From NCBI GenBank assembly GCA_016946835.1, contig JACVTC010000003.1, forward strand, positions 2,232,501 to 2,296,500: a stretch of DNA of 64,000 nucleotides, in the 5' to 3' direction. Positions 27,524-45,454 of the stretch are shown in pieces; positions within the stretch are counted from its first letter, which is position 1; every line of letters starts with the position of its first letter. Source of the stretch: Neocallimastix lanati (nom. inval.). Taxonomy: Eukaryota > Neocallimastigomycota > Neocallimastigomycetes > Neocallimastigales > Neocallimastigaceae. A model generated the notes under the pieces. It ran no database searches. It saw only the letters and a program-made list of their open reading frames with translations, and was not told the origin of the DNA. The position numbers were made by a program, and so were the translations under genes.

Positions 27524-27625
27524 GTGAATGAAAAAAAAATTTTTTTTTTTTTTAATATAAAATTTAAATCTCTATATAACTTTTTATTATAAATAACAAC
27601 AATAATATATAAAAATAAAAATAGA

Positions 27626-27658
<33 letters not shown>

Positions 27659-27768
27659 GATTATTTATTATTCATAAAAAAAAAGTAAATTAAAAAAAGA
27701 AAAAAAAGAATATACTAAAAATAATTCATGGAAATATTTATATGTTGAATATTATAGTTTGTTCGTTG

Positions 27769-27828
<60 letters not shown>

Positions 27829-27853
27829 TATTGAACTAAATGTATTATATGTA
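27269..27853. other. Intergenic, convergent 3' ends
   Basis: 585 bp between the stop codons of the FIRRM-like gene (+) and CFAP53 (-). It contains AAT arrays and an uninterrupted T run of more than 50 bases ending near 27826. No gene was seen. Confidence 0.6.
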
Positions 27854-31644
<3,791 letters not shown>

Positions 31645-32435
31645 TTTTGATATTCCTTAAAATAAAAATTAAAATAGTCAATAAAATAATATGAATTGAT
31701 GGATGACAAAATTTATAATATTATTATATTTATTTTTATATTAGTTTTTTTATTTATATTTTTATTTTATTATTATTATTATTATTGTTATTATTGTTAG
31801 TTTATTTATTCTTATTTAGTATTATTTCATGCAAATTTTTATTTTTGTTTGTTATTTTATATAAAAGTATTTTTTTTTTTCTCTTTTTTCTTTTTTATTT
31901 TTTTATATCTTTTTTTTTTATATAATTTTTTTTTTTTTTTTTCCTCGTAAATTTTATTATTTATTATTTTTTGATATAAAAAAATTTTTTTTTCCTTCTC
32001 AATTTTCCTTTTATTACAAATATATAGTTTTTTTATTATTTTTAATATTTTTATTCAAATTAAAATATATAATTAAAAAAAATTTTTTTTTTTTATGATT
32101 TTATTTTAATTAAAAGATAAAATTTAAATTTTTTAATCATTTTTTATATAATATTAAAGTTTTATTTAATATTAAATATATAATTTTAATTTTGAAATTA
32201 TAACCTTTAAAGAATGATTCAATTTGAAAAATTCATTTTTCTTATTTTATATTAAAACATATTTTACATTTTGTTTTAATATAAAATGATAAATGAATTT
32301 TTATTATGAATATAATTAAAAGATTATATGTTTCATATAATTTTTCATTTTCTTTTATGAACTCTCTCCTAATTTATGATAAAATAATATATATAATATC
32401 TTATATCAAATTAATTTTTCTTTATATAATAAATT

Positions 32436-32439
<4 letters not shown>
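31645..32439. other. CFAP53 upstream region
   Basis: Poly-T, ATT and TTTTTA tracts upstream of the leftward CFAP53 start; presumably its promoter. A small ACT-type repeat lies just inside the first introns at 31499-31548. No other gene was seen. Confidence 0.5.
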
Positions 32440-32470
<31 letters not shown>

Positions 32471-33153
32471 TAGACTAGGAAGAGAAGACAATTCTAGTAC
32501 TTTATTAAATAAATAGAAAATTATATTTTTATGTATTACATTTTTTTTTTTAAAAAAAAAAAAAACATTATATAATTTAAAGATAAAATAAAATAAAAAA
32601 ATTATAAATTTTTTTTTAAAAAAAAAAAAAAAAAAAAAAGTTCAAAAGTTAAAAAAAGAATTTCGGTGTGATGTATACGTATACTGTGTGTAGTAACATG
32701 ATCACCATTAAAATATAAAAAAGCAAAACAAAGAGGGAGCATCTTTAAAACAGATAGTGTGATATCCACTAAACTATTACCTTGAACCACAAGAAAGATC
32801 ATCAAAAAAAAAAAAAAATTGAATTACTTACGATAGGTTCTGTGTTTGGAACTGTGTTGTTAGTAGATGTGTATGGAATGATAATTAACCAGACTACTAA
32901 TTGCATCATTCCTTTTGCCATTATCTGTGCGGCACTCTTGTTAATGAAAGTGATTTTTTTTTTTTACTAAACCTCTCAAAAAGTAATTCAAGTGAGCTAC
33001 TATTGTATTTACAAGATATTCTGAAAGCCCCACAACATACAGAACAGTAGACCCCTGTGAACTTCTTAGGAGTTGTTCCAATTAAATATCATCGTTTCCC
33101 AGTACCGAATTGTAGCTCATTTTAAACCTGAAATTCCACCAAGAAGAAATATA
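32440..33153 (-). mobile_element. LINE 3' fragment, second copy
   Basis: Starts with the poly-A tail (T run 32440-32468) and the terminal motif TTAGACTAGGAAGAG, matching TATAGACAGGGAAGAG of the first copy. Further shared blocks are the 'acagatagtgtgatatccac' type segment (32746 against about 14565), 'gtagctcattt' and 'ccaccaagaag' (33110-33145 against 14877-14915). The RT is missing. The copy has its own insertions, notably around 32820-32980, and the 5' junction near 33153 is approximate. I found no convincing target-site duplication. A 62-aa plus-strand open frame here has no support as a gene. Confidence 0.8.
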
Positions 33154-33186
33154 TAAATTTGTCTGCTTATGAAATTATAATTAACC

Positions 33187-33480
33187 TAAATATCTCTATA
33201 AGTATAGTTAATATTACAATATTTCCTCTGCTTTAATTATAGCTTAACAATAAATATTTTTATCTATTAATAATATTAATCCTTGTAAAAACAATTTCAC
33301 TTTTAATATTTCATTTTCGCTATTACACTATAACAACTTTAAATATCTATAATGATACATTTTCTCCTTTGCATCAACTATAGCTTAATAACAAATATTT
33401 TTATCTGTTAATAATATTTATCATTAATAATATTTGTCATTTTATCTGCTACTTTTAATATTTTTACTCAATTTTCACTC
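33187..33480. repeat. Diverged ~150-bp direct repeat
   Basis: Two neighbouring copies share TATAGCTTAA followed by CAAATATTTTTATCTGTTAA-like sequence (33226-33280 against 33375-33425), with a period near 150 bp. They lie between the LINE fragment and the 3' end of RPL10A. Confidence 0.6.
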
Positions 33481-33703
33481 TTATTCACAACAATAAAACA
33501 ACATATTCAATCAATTAATACACATAAACACAATACTTTAAATTTAATTTATAAAAAAACTTTATGTTTTTTTTTATATATTTTTTTTTTATATATTTAT
33601 TTTGTCTAAGGAGTTCAGCTTCCAAGAATTATCCAATTAAATAATTGATAACTTTGGTAACGCCTTGAAAATTGCTTTGATACAATTTATATATATAAAT
33701 AAT

Positions 33704-34453
33704 CTAGTAAAGACGGATTGGCTTACCCATAGTACTCTTAATGAAAAGAGAACGAACGTTTTGCCAGTTCTTCTTTAAAAGAGAAATTAAGAAGTTAATG
33801 GCTAACATAGTGTTGGCAAGAATTTCATCTTCAGTCATGTTAACGTGACCAACGGCAACACCGAGACAAAGAACCTTCTTAAGTTGGAACTTAATAGTGG
33901 CCTTGATTTCATCACACTTAGTGGCAAGATCAACACCATGGGCAACTGGAGTTGGGAACTTACCAGCCTTGTTAAGACCTGGACCTAATAAACGTGGAAT
34001 TTGCTTAATAAGAGCTTCAGAGGCAATGAAGGCATCGTATCTCTTAGCAAGCTTCTTAACGAGCTTCTTGTTCTTGTTAAGCTTCTTTAAGTCTTCAACA
34101 GACATGCATGGAAGACCAATAGCCTTAGCTTGATCAATGTGGTAAGCATCACCAAGAAGACAGATCTTAAGATTTGGTCTTGGGACGTTTGGAAGCTTAA
34201 TAGTACCAGAGAAACGCTTATCACGTTGTGGATCGTAGTTCTTAAGACCAATTTGAAGTTCAATAGATTCAGTGAACTTACGTGGCTTTTCTTCCTTAGA
34301 GTACTTTAAAATTTCAGCAATAGCTTCTCTAACGGCAGACACTTGAACTTTCTATAATTTCATGACCAAATAAAAAATTTATTAATCCATCAGTTATTTA
34401 TCACCAATAAATTTTCATCATTAATATATTATAATTCAAACACTTACAGACAT
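33704..34453 (-). CDS. RPL10A: 60S ribosomal protein uL1 (RPL10A), 2 exons
   Basis: Predicted 217 aa, the usual eukaryotic length. Exon 1 is only ATGTCT (34453-34448), followed by a GTAAGT donor; exon 2 is 34351-33704 and continues as K V Q V S. The protein has the uL1 blocks: [48 protein letters not shown], and the C-terminal MGKPIRLY. uL1 forms the L1 stalk of the large ribosomal subunit. Codon use differs sharply from neighbours (more AAG, GTC, TTC and ACC-type codons), as expected of a very highly expressed gene. Splitting the start codon region into a tiny first exon is common in ribosomal protein genes. Confidence 0.97.
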
Positions 34454-36675
34454 TTTGGAATAATTTATGTAAGAAGGAACTAAATAATCATCATTGATAA
34501 TGTTATTATTATGGAAATTTTTTTTAATAAATAAATTAATATGATTGGTTTATCTTTTTAAATGATTGGATACATATTTAATATTCTTTATTATTTTGAA
34601 AATTATTCTGAACATTACAAATAGAAATGAATTAAAAAATTATTTTATTGTATATACATTATATTATATTATATATGAACTTTTAAAAAAACTAGTTTTA
34701 TTTAGTATAATAATTAATAATAATATAAATATATTTTATACATTATAAATTAATTAAATTTTAACAATTAAAATCTATTAAATAAACTTTTATATATATA
34801 TTAAATATATTTAAATATTTGACTTAATAGATAATTGAAGGAATTATATATATAAATTATTTTAATAAAAAATAGTAGTAAAATATTTATATATGTTAAG
34901 TATTTTATTAAGATATTTTAGAATTTTTAGCTGTTAATATAAAATAATAGAATTATTAACAAAATTTGACAATTAGTTAGTTAAAAAGATTAGGAATGTT
35001 AAATTTACAGGAGGAAGAAATTTTTTTAGAATTAAAATGGTATTGATATTATAAAATTTAATGATACTTATTTTTATAATTATGTAGCTCAGTAAGAAAT
35101 ATTTATCTCTATTTAACCTAATTATTAAGTATCCATTTAAATGAAAAACTCTATTGATTTTTTAATACAGATCCCATATCTTTATTTTTTTTTTCTTTAA
35201 AATTTGAGTAATTTAATAATTTGGTTTTTCTTTATTTATGTAATATTTACTATTATCAACAATAAATATTCATATATTAACATAAAGTATTTCCACTTTA
35301 ACACAACAACAAAAGCTATATTTACAATTACTAGTTATAATCATATACAATATTCCAAAATATCCCCTATATTTAAATGTTTCCATTTATATTTCTCCAA
35401 TTTATCTTAATTAACTAATTCAAGTAATAAAATGTAATACTTTTATTTTTTTGGGGTTCCATCACTTATTTTATAATAAAAATAATAAATTATATTTTTT
35501 GAAGAGGTAGTTTTGAATATTGAATGATTATTATGATATTTAAAAAAATAATGCATCAATAAAAAGCCATTAGATAGAATTTTGAGACATATCGATAGGG
35601 AAAAAAAAGGTTATATTAGTAATTATCGACTTACATAAAGTAAAATTATTATATTTAAAGAAAATTATGGATGATTTTAGCGAATGATCTTCATGAAAAA
35701 AATAATATTTATGAACTTTAAAAAAAAAAAAGAAAAAAAAAAAAAGGAAAAAAAGATAAATAAAATACTATTAGAAAAAAAAAAGATTAATAATAAAGTA
35801 CTAATAAACTTTTGAAAAAATGTTAAATTAGTGAATTTGACAAATGAGTAAAATGTTCTTTTAACATCTTTATATATAAAGTTTTAATTTAAAATGTTTA
35901 CTTCAACTTTGTGTTACACAAATTCCTAAAAAATATAATTAAAAATTTTATAACTAAAATTTTTTTAATGAATAATTTTTCAATTTTTCTGAGTTTTAAA
36001 CTAATTGAGAAGGTTAAATTTTAATAAAAACTTTTTGTTCATTTATATTTGTTTAATATACATTTAATATATATTTATTTATTATTAAAATTTATATCAA
36101 TAAAATTCTGACTTTAAATATTCGTTGGTAATTTTCTTTTTAATGCTTTAAGATATGCTTATAAATTATTTAATTATTTAATTATAATAATTTGTATTTT
36201 ATAAATATTATATTTGAATTATATATAATAATTTTAATTGTTTATAAATATTTTTAATAATTTTAATTATAATATACATTTTGTTTTGAGATGTAAATTT
36301 TTTTTTTTAAAAAATAAAATAATAAAAAAAAAAAAAAAATAAAAAAAAAATAATATGATAAAAATATTATTTTTAATTTATCATAAATTTAATTTTTTTT
36401 ATTATTGGTATATTTATAATATTTTAATTTTTTTAATTTTTAATCGTGATTATAAATTATACATGAAAAAAATTATATTATTATTTATATAATTATTAGA
36501 AAAATTGAGGATATTTAAATGAAATACACAAATAGATTATATTATTTTTATTTTTATTAATAATATAAAATTAAATAATAATAATATAATAATAAATCAT
36601 TATAATTATAATTATAATAATAATAATAAAAGAAAACAAAGCAAATAAGAAAAATCAAGATTTGATAATTTTAAC
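34454..36675. other. Divergent intergenic region, RPL10A and IFT172 promoters
   Basis: 2.2 kb between two gene starts that point away from each other. From about 34600 to 36250 it is AT-rich but has fewer homopolymer runs than other spacers here, which may mean an old decayed sequence. Short open frames at 34566-34748 and 35204-35410 have no coding look. Nothing recognisable. Confidence 0.45.
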
Positions 36676-39448
36676 ATGCAGATTAGGCATATAAAAACTA
36701 TTGTTCCTGCAGGAAATCTCCCTGCAAAAATCACAGCGATGGCATGGTCACCAAATAATCAGAAATTAGCAGTTGTTGGTGTAGATAGAATTATATATTT
36801 ATTTGATGAAACAGGAGAAAAAAAAGATAGATTCACAACAAAACCAGCAGATCCTAAAGTTAGTGAATAAAAAATATTTGAATAATGAAATAATTTTATT
36901 TATTTATTTTTTATTTTTTATTTTCATAATAAGCGAAATATAATTAATGAAATATAATTATAATGGATAATGAAAAAGAAAAAAAATATTGATTATATAT
37001 ATATATATATATGTATTCGTATTACGTATTATTTGATATTTAAATTTAGACAAATAAAAATTATCATGTATGTGGATTAGCATTTTCACCTGATTCTACA
37101 AAATTAGCAGTTGCTCAAACTGATAATGTTATTTTTGTATATAAACTAGGACTTGAATGGGGTGAAAAAAAGACTATTTGCAATAAATTTATTCAATCTT
37201 CTGAAGTTACATGCTTAACATGGCCGCATGAACAAAATAATTCAATTGTTTTTGGTTTATTTGATGGAAAAGTAATTATTAATTAAGAACTATATCAGTT
37301 ATAAAAATAATAGTAATAATAATAATAATGATAATAATAATAATAATGATAATAATAACAACAACCATAACCACAACCATAACCATAATCATAACAATAA
37401 TAATATTATTATTATTATAATTTTAATGATTATATAAAATATACAAAAAAAAAAAAAAAAAAAAGGAATTGGATAGTATTAATATTTATGCTCACATATA
37501 TATTATATATTTTTTTTAAAGGTAAGAGTAGGTAATCTAAAGGTTAATAAATCAGCTACTTTATACCAAACAGATAGTCCTGTTATATCCACTGCAAGTA
37601 GTCCTGATGGTTATGCAATTATCACTGGTCATTTAGATGGTTCATTAAATAGATTTTTCTTTGATGACGGAATTTCTGGTGCCTCACAAGTAATTTTTTT
37701 TATAATTAATTATTAATAAAAAATTAAATATTTGAAATAGTCCAAATATTTAAATATAAAATATTCATAAATATATTTTAAATCACTTTATTTATTAAGG
37801 GAAAATTCGCTATATGTAAAACTCCACCAACTGCATTAGCATGGGGTGAATCCATATGTGCAGGTGGAAATGATAGAACAATTACATTTTTTGATTTTGA
37901 TGGTAAATTAATAGAATAATTATTATATTAATTTTTTTTTTAATTATGAAAAACACAGTAAAAATGTTATATAGAAAATGATAATGATAATTAAATTGAT
38001 AATATTAGAAAAAAAAGGGAATAATAATATAATAAAGATAATAATAGAATTATAATTCTGTGATGATAATAATAAAATGATTTTTAAAATTTAAATTTAG
38101 GAAATATCATTCAGGAATTTGATTATTCAAATGATGAAGAGGAACAAGAATATACTATAGCTAGATTTAGTCCTAGTCATCAAACAGCAATTGTTGGAAG
38201 TTATGGAAGATTACACATTTACAATTATGATAGTGAAGAGAAAAAATGGAATGAAGCTCCAATGAAAATTATTGAAAATATATATACTATTTCTGCTATG
38301 GCATGGAAACCAGATGGATCAAGATTAACTATTGTTGGTGTTATTAAAATTATTGATATTATAATAAATAGAAATATAATAATAATAATAATAAAAATAA
38401 TAATAATAATAATATTAATTACATTTGAAATATTTAATTACACAAAATTAAATAGGGTTCTTTATGTGGTGCAGTAGAATTATTTGATTGTTGTTTGAAG
38501 AGAACAAGATATAAAGGAAAATTCGAATTTACATATGTATCACCAAGTCAAGTTATAGTTAAAAGATTATCAACTGGTTCGAGAATTGTATTAAAATCAC
38601 ATTATACATATGCTATTACCAAAGTAAATATATTCCAGGATCAATTTTTAATTGCTAATACAGCCAATACTTTGTTAATGGGTGATTTAACAACGTGTAA
38701 ATTAAGTGAGGTAATAAATACTAAATATAAATAATAATATTATATATATATTAATAATTGTAATTGAGTTATATCAATAGTAAATATAATTTAATTTATA
38801 ATAATAATATTTTGAAAAATATATCAATAATAAATTTTTTTTTTTTTTAATTATATTATAAAAGATTCCCTGGAGTGGTTGTGGAAATGAAAAATTTTAT
38901 TTCGAAAATCCAAAAGTTTGTATGGTTTTTAATGCTGGTGAATTATCACTGATTGAATATCCTTTTTATATTTATATATTAAATATTATTATATTATCAA
39001 TTTTAGAATATATATATACATTATATATAAAGAATATATAAAAAAATAAAATATAGTTTTTCTCCTTAATTTTTTCTGTACATATGGCATAAATGAAATT
39101 TTAGGTTCTTGTAGAACAGAATATATGAATCCACATTTACTTAGGTAAATATTTAATAAATAGTTAATTAAATAAAAAAAAAATAATTCAATGAATAGTA
39201 GTAATATAACAATTTAATATTTTAATAATTATTTATTTATTATAATACTAATGTAACATATTTATTATTTTTATTGTTAATTATTTATTTTAATACAAAA
39301 AAGTGTAAGAATTAATGAAAGAAATGTTGATTACGAAATAAAAAAAATTGCTTATTTAGTCGACCTTCAAACTATTTATATTCTTGATTTAATATCAGGA
39401 ATTACTGTTGCCACTATTAATCATGATAGTAGAGTTGATTGGTTAGAA

Positions 39449-39491
<43 letters not shown>

Positions 39492-41531
39492 GAAATTCTT
39501 TATTATAATAATTCAATAAATTATTAATATATTGAAGCAATAATTAATTTAATGAAATATTAATATATAATATTATTTATACGATTATTATCATGTTAGT
39601 TATCAGAGAAGGGAAACAAATTATTATTCAGAGATAAGAGAAGACAATTGTATCTCTATGATGTTGAAAAAGAATATTGTTCAACATTACTTCATTTCTG
39701 TAGCTATGTTCAAGTAAATATCTAAATATTTCATTTATTATATTTAATACTATATCTGATAACAAGAGTAATGTTGGATATATATTAATGATTTATAATA
39801 ATAACTTAATTATTAAAAGTGGGTTCCAAATAGTGACGTTGTAGTTGCTCAAAGTAGGAATAATTTATGCATTTGGTATTCCATTGATTCTCCTGATCGT
39901 GTAACAATGTTCCCTATTAAAGTATATATGGTTTTAAATGCATAATGAAATTTTTGTAATTAGTATATTATCTTTTTTACTATTATTTTGTAAATATATA
40001 ATAACTATAAAGTTTATAAAATAATTTCAAGGGTGAAATTGAAGATATTGAACGTATAAATGGAAAAACAGAAGTTATTGTAGATGAAGGTGTAAATACA
40101 GTTTCATATACATTAGATGAAGGTTTAATTGAATTTGGAACAGCAATTGATGATTATGATTATGAAAGGTATTATATTAATTATATACATATAAATATAA
40201 TGAATTTATTATTTATTTCTTGTAATATAATCAATTTTTATACAAATATTATTTTTATTTAAACTATATATAAATAAAAATAACAAAAAAAAGAGCAATA
40301 AATATATTAGAAAAATTAGAAATTACATCAGAAACAGAAGCTATGTGGAAAACATTAGGTCAAATTTCTTTAAAAAATAGAAATCTTTTAATAGCAGAAA
40401 GGTATGATTAATAATAAAATCTTATAATTAAATGCTTTAATTATCAACTGTTACAACATTTAGATAAATGATAAAATTTATTTTTATTAATTTAAATAAT
40501 TAAAAAAATTTATAAATATTATTATAAAAAAAAATTAAAGATGTTATGCTGCATTAGGTGATGTTGCAAAAGTTAGATATTTACATAATTTGAATGAAAT
40601 TGCAGAAAGTAAAAGGAATGAGGTATTTTATTCATATATATATATATATTATCAGTAATTTTAATTTATATATATATATATAAAGTAATAATAATATTTT
40701 AAAATTTGAAAATTTTTGTTTAATAATTAATAATAGCAACATGATGGAACTGATTATTATTTAGTTAGAGCAAAATTAGCAGTATTAGATAAACAATTTA
40801 AAGTTGCTGAAAATATTTATCTTGATCAAGTAAAAATATATATTAAATATTTTTTTTTTCTAAAAAAAAAAAAAAAAAAAAAAAATAAATTCATTTCTAT
40901 AATTAATGAATTTTTTTTTGAACCTTTTTAATATTTTTTTAAATATAATTATAATTTTACTTTTTCTTTTATTTTTATATTTATTATAGAATCGTGTTGA
41001 AGAAGCTATGCAAATGTATCAAGAAATGCATCAATGGGATAAATCAATAAAAGTTGCTGAAATTAAAAATCATCCAGAATTAGCAACTCTTAAAAAGAAT
41101 TATTTCAGATGGTTAATTGATTCAGGACAAGAAGAAAAGGCAGGTGAACTTAAAGAAGAAGATGGTGATTTCGTTGGAGCAATTTCATTATATTTAAAAG
41201 GAGGTGAATATATATATATATTATAAAAATTATGTAATTTTTATAGTAAAAATCAAGGATTTAACATTATAATTGAAAATATTTGAAAAAGGTATGCCTG
41301 GAAGAGCATCATATATATTGAAGCAACAAGGCTTAACATCAAATATGGAATTAACAGAAAGAGTAGCAGCTGCACTATTTAATTCAGGATTGTATGAAAA
41401 AGTAAATATTCGAATTTATAAGAATATTAATTAAATTTGTACATTTGTACATTAGTATATGCTTATAATAAATTTATTATCTTTTATTTTATTTTATTTA
41501 TTTGTTTTTTATTTAATTATATATATATTTC

Positions 41532-41582
<51 letters not shown>

Positions 41583-43978
41583 TTAAAATAAGGCTGGTGA
41601 ATTGTACGAGAAATTAGGTAATAATGAAAGGGCATTTAATGCTTATAGAAAAGGTAAAGCCTTTAGAGCTGCAGTTGAAATTAGTAGAACCGCATTCCCT
41701 CAAGAAGTTATTAATCTTGAAGAACAATGGGGTGATTATTTAGTATCAATAAAACAAGTTGAAGCCGCTATTAATCATTATATTGAAGCTGGTCAATCAA
41801 TTAAGGCAATGGAAGCAGCTATAAATTCTAAACAAGTAATAAAAATTAAATATAAATTGAAACTGTTTTTATTATAATAATGGAAAAAGAAAATTAAGTA
41901 AATAAATATATATAAATGTATATTATTATATAATATATATAATGTTTTTTTTAGTGGAAAAAAGCAGCAGGAATTGTTGATTCCCTTGAATCGAATGATA
42001 ATTCTAAAAAATACTGTATTATATTAGCTGAACATTTCGAAGAGATTAATGATTTAGCTTCAGCTGAAAAATATTATGTTCAAGGTGGAAAACCACAAAA
42101 GGCTGTTGATATGTATACTAAAGCTAATAAATGGGAAATAGCTCATTCATTGGCTACTTCATTTATGACACCGGAAGCAGTTAATGAATTATACATTTCA
42201 CAAGCTAGAGAAATGGAAATGAAAGGTATTTTTTTAATTTTTTATATTAATAATAATAATCATAATATGTTAATTATAAATTAAGTAATAGATGTATTAT
42301 AGTACAATTGCTTAATATAAAATAAATTATATGTATATTCATGTTTCATGTTTTAATTTTAAAAAAGGTAAACTTAAGGATGCAGAAAAATTATATATTA
42401 CTGTTAACCAACCTGATATTGCAATTAATATGTATAAGAAGCATAAGCAGTATGATCAAATGATAAGACTTGTAACAGCATATCATAAGGATCTTTTGTC
42501 AGAAACTCATTTATATTTGGCAAAGACTTTAGAGTCTGAAGGTAATTTCAAATTAGCAGAACATCATTATCTTGAAGAAAATGATTGGAAATCTGTTATT
42601 AATATGTATTGTGCTAATAATATGTATGAAGAAGCTTATAGAGTAAGTTATTAATTATTTTTTTTTATCAAATTTATGAATTATGAATCATTAAAAGATA
42701 AAGAATTATATTCATTTAATTCATATGAATTAATAAAAGAAAAAAAAAACTTATTTTTTTCTTATTTTTTAATTTTTTTTATTAATTTATTGTAACTATA
42801 TTTTATTATAATCCATAGATTGGTAAAACTTATGGAGGACCAAATTCTGCTAAACAAGTTGCATACTTGTGGGCAAGATCTCTTAGTCCTGAATCTGCTG
42901 TAAAATTATTAAACAAGTTTGGATTATTGGATGCTGCCATTGACTTTGCAACTGATAATGGAGCATTTGAATTTGCATTTGAATTGGGAAGATTTACTGA
43001 TAAAGATAAGATTTCTGATATTCATTTCAAACATGCATTATATTTGGAGGATGAAGGAAAATATGATGAAGCTGAAAGTAAGTTTATTATGGCTGGTAAG
43101 CCAAGAGAAGCCATTTTAATGTATATTCATAATGAAAATTGGGATGCTGCTATTAGAGTAGCTGAAATCTATGATTCTAAGAGTGTTTCAGAAGTTTTAA
43201 TAGGTCAAGCTAAATTAACCTTTGAAAAGAAAGATTATAATAAAGCTGAATCATTATTATTACGTGCTCAGCGTCCAGATTTAGCTATTAAATTCTACAA
43301 GGATGCTGGTATGTGGGAAGAAGCAATAAAATTCGCTAAAGAATATCTTCCAAATAAATTGGCTGATATTAATGAAGAATATAATAACTTTATTTCAAAT
43401 AAAGGTAATTCAGGAGTTAATAATTTACTTCATACTGCAAGAGTTTTCGAACAACAAAAGAATTATTCTGGTGCCATAGATATATACTTAAAAATTAATG
43501 ATTCAATTACTAAGAATAAAGACATTTTACATGCTGCTTGGGGTAAAGCAGTAGAATTAGCAGCTAAATTTGTTACTCAAAGAGAAATTGAAGTTGTCAA
43601 TACTGTTGGAACTTGTTTAATTAAAGATAGACAATATGATCAAGCAGCTCAACTCTATATTAGTGTTCGTATGTATAAGGAGGCAATTGATGCCTATATA
43701 ATAGGGAAAATGTGGAATAAAGCAAAAGAAATTTGTAGTATGGCCCCAAGTTATAAGGAATATGTTGAAAATGCTTATGTCAGTCAATTAAAAAACGATG
43801 GTCAAGCAGAAGAATTGGTTTCAATAGATGTATCTGCTGGATTGAATATGTACATTAAGAATGGTGAATGGGATAAATGTTTAGAAACATCTAATGGATA
43901 TGTAAATGAATAATAGATAATATTTTTTATAAATTTTTATAAATTTAATAATATATATAAAATATTATATCATATAAC

Positions 43979-44012
<34 letters not shown>

Positions 44013-45423
44013 TAATAACTTTATTTTTCATATAATTCATTTATATTTTGTTATAGGGAAAGGAAGTTTTGAATAAATATTTGATGCTCTATTGTGAAAA
44101 TTTAATTAAATCTCATAATTATGATAAAGCTGTAAAATATATTATTAAATATAAAGTTCCAAATTTTAAATCAAATTATGATATTTATTTAGTTATTGCA
44201 AAAGAAATATTGAAATCTAAAGATGTTTCCATTGAAACTTATTCAATGCTGAGAGAAATGTTATATAAATTGGTATTAAACTAAATAATATTTATAAATT
44301 ATTAAATAAACTATTATTTTTATATTAATATATTATATATATATATATATATATTTGTTTTGCTTTTTTATTTTGTTTTCTATAAAAGATATTAATGTCA
44401 GGATCTGAACAAAACGGATCATTGCCACAGCCATTTTATACATATATGACTATTGTACATTTAATAACTTTAAAAAGCTATTGTTCAGTTAAAAAAGACT
44501 TACAAACATTTGCTGCAAAGCAAGCTATATCATTACTTCGTTACACTAATGATATTCCAGTAGATTATGCATTCTATGAAGCAGGAAAATTATCAAAGGT
44601 ATCAATTTTATAAGGAAAAATAAATTTATTTAAAATTTTTTGTAATGAAAATAAAAAAAAACAAATAGATAAATAGATAAATAAAAAAATAAATAATAAT
44701 ATAATATTATTAATATATTAATTTTAGTTATGTGGAATGAACAGTATGGCATTTGTTACATGGAATAGATTTTTAGACATTACAGAGGCTATAGATGAAG
44801 GAAGTACATATCTAAATGAAAATACCGATTTCCAACATACCGATGTACCTTTTGATGTTAAATTACCATCCGAAAATATGCCTGTAAATATTAATATCTA
44901 TATATATTATAGAAAATATTATATATACATTTATAATAAATTAAAAAATATAATTAATATGAATTAATTTAATTATTGATTGTTGTAATTATTATATTTT
45001 ATTAATAATAGGAACAAGAAAGAGAAGCTGTAAGAGATTGGATTCTTCAAGTTTCTCTAGATCAAAAGGTCAATCAAGAAATTGATAAAAGACATTGTGA
45101 TGAATGCAATGCAGAAATATATAGTGCATCCTTAGAATGTCATAACTGTCATACAAAGTATGAACCATGTATTATTACAGGTAAAAATAAAATTAAGATA
45201 TAATTAAATAGTATTATATATATGAATATTAATTATCTATTATAATTTAAATTATTTAACAAAATAATATAAAATGTTATTATTATAATTATTAATATAA
45301 AAAAAGGTTATCCTGTTCTTAAAAATAAAATTCAATGCAGTTCATGTAAGAAGTGGGCAAATAGAGATGACTGGAATAAATTTATTATGTCAGAAAAGGT
45401 AAAAATAACAAATTTTTTTATTA

Positions 45424-45454
<31 letters not shown>

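Noticed and set aside
32782-32970. 62-aa open frame (+)
   Set aside because: Lies within the second LINE fragment, antisense, with no similarity.
34566-34748. 60-aa open frame, and a similar one at 35204-35410
   Set aside because: Composition is that of random AT-rich spacer; no conserved motif.
38262-38477. IFT172 exon 5 continuing through its donor
   Set aside because: The frame runs on into the intron; using GTTGGT as donor and TAG before GGTTCTT restores the conserved G-S-L-C-G junction.
42919-43119. 66-aa frame overlapping IFT172
   Set aside because: Out-of-frame shadow of the large IFT172 exon.
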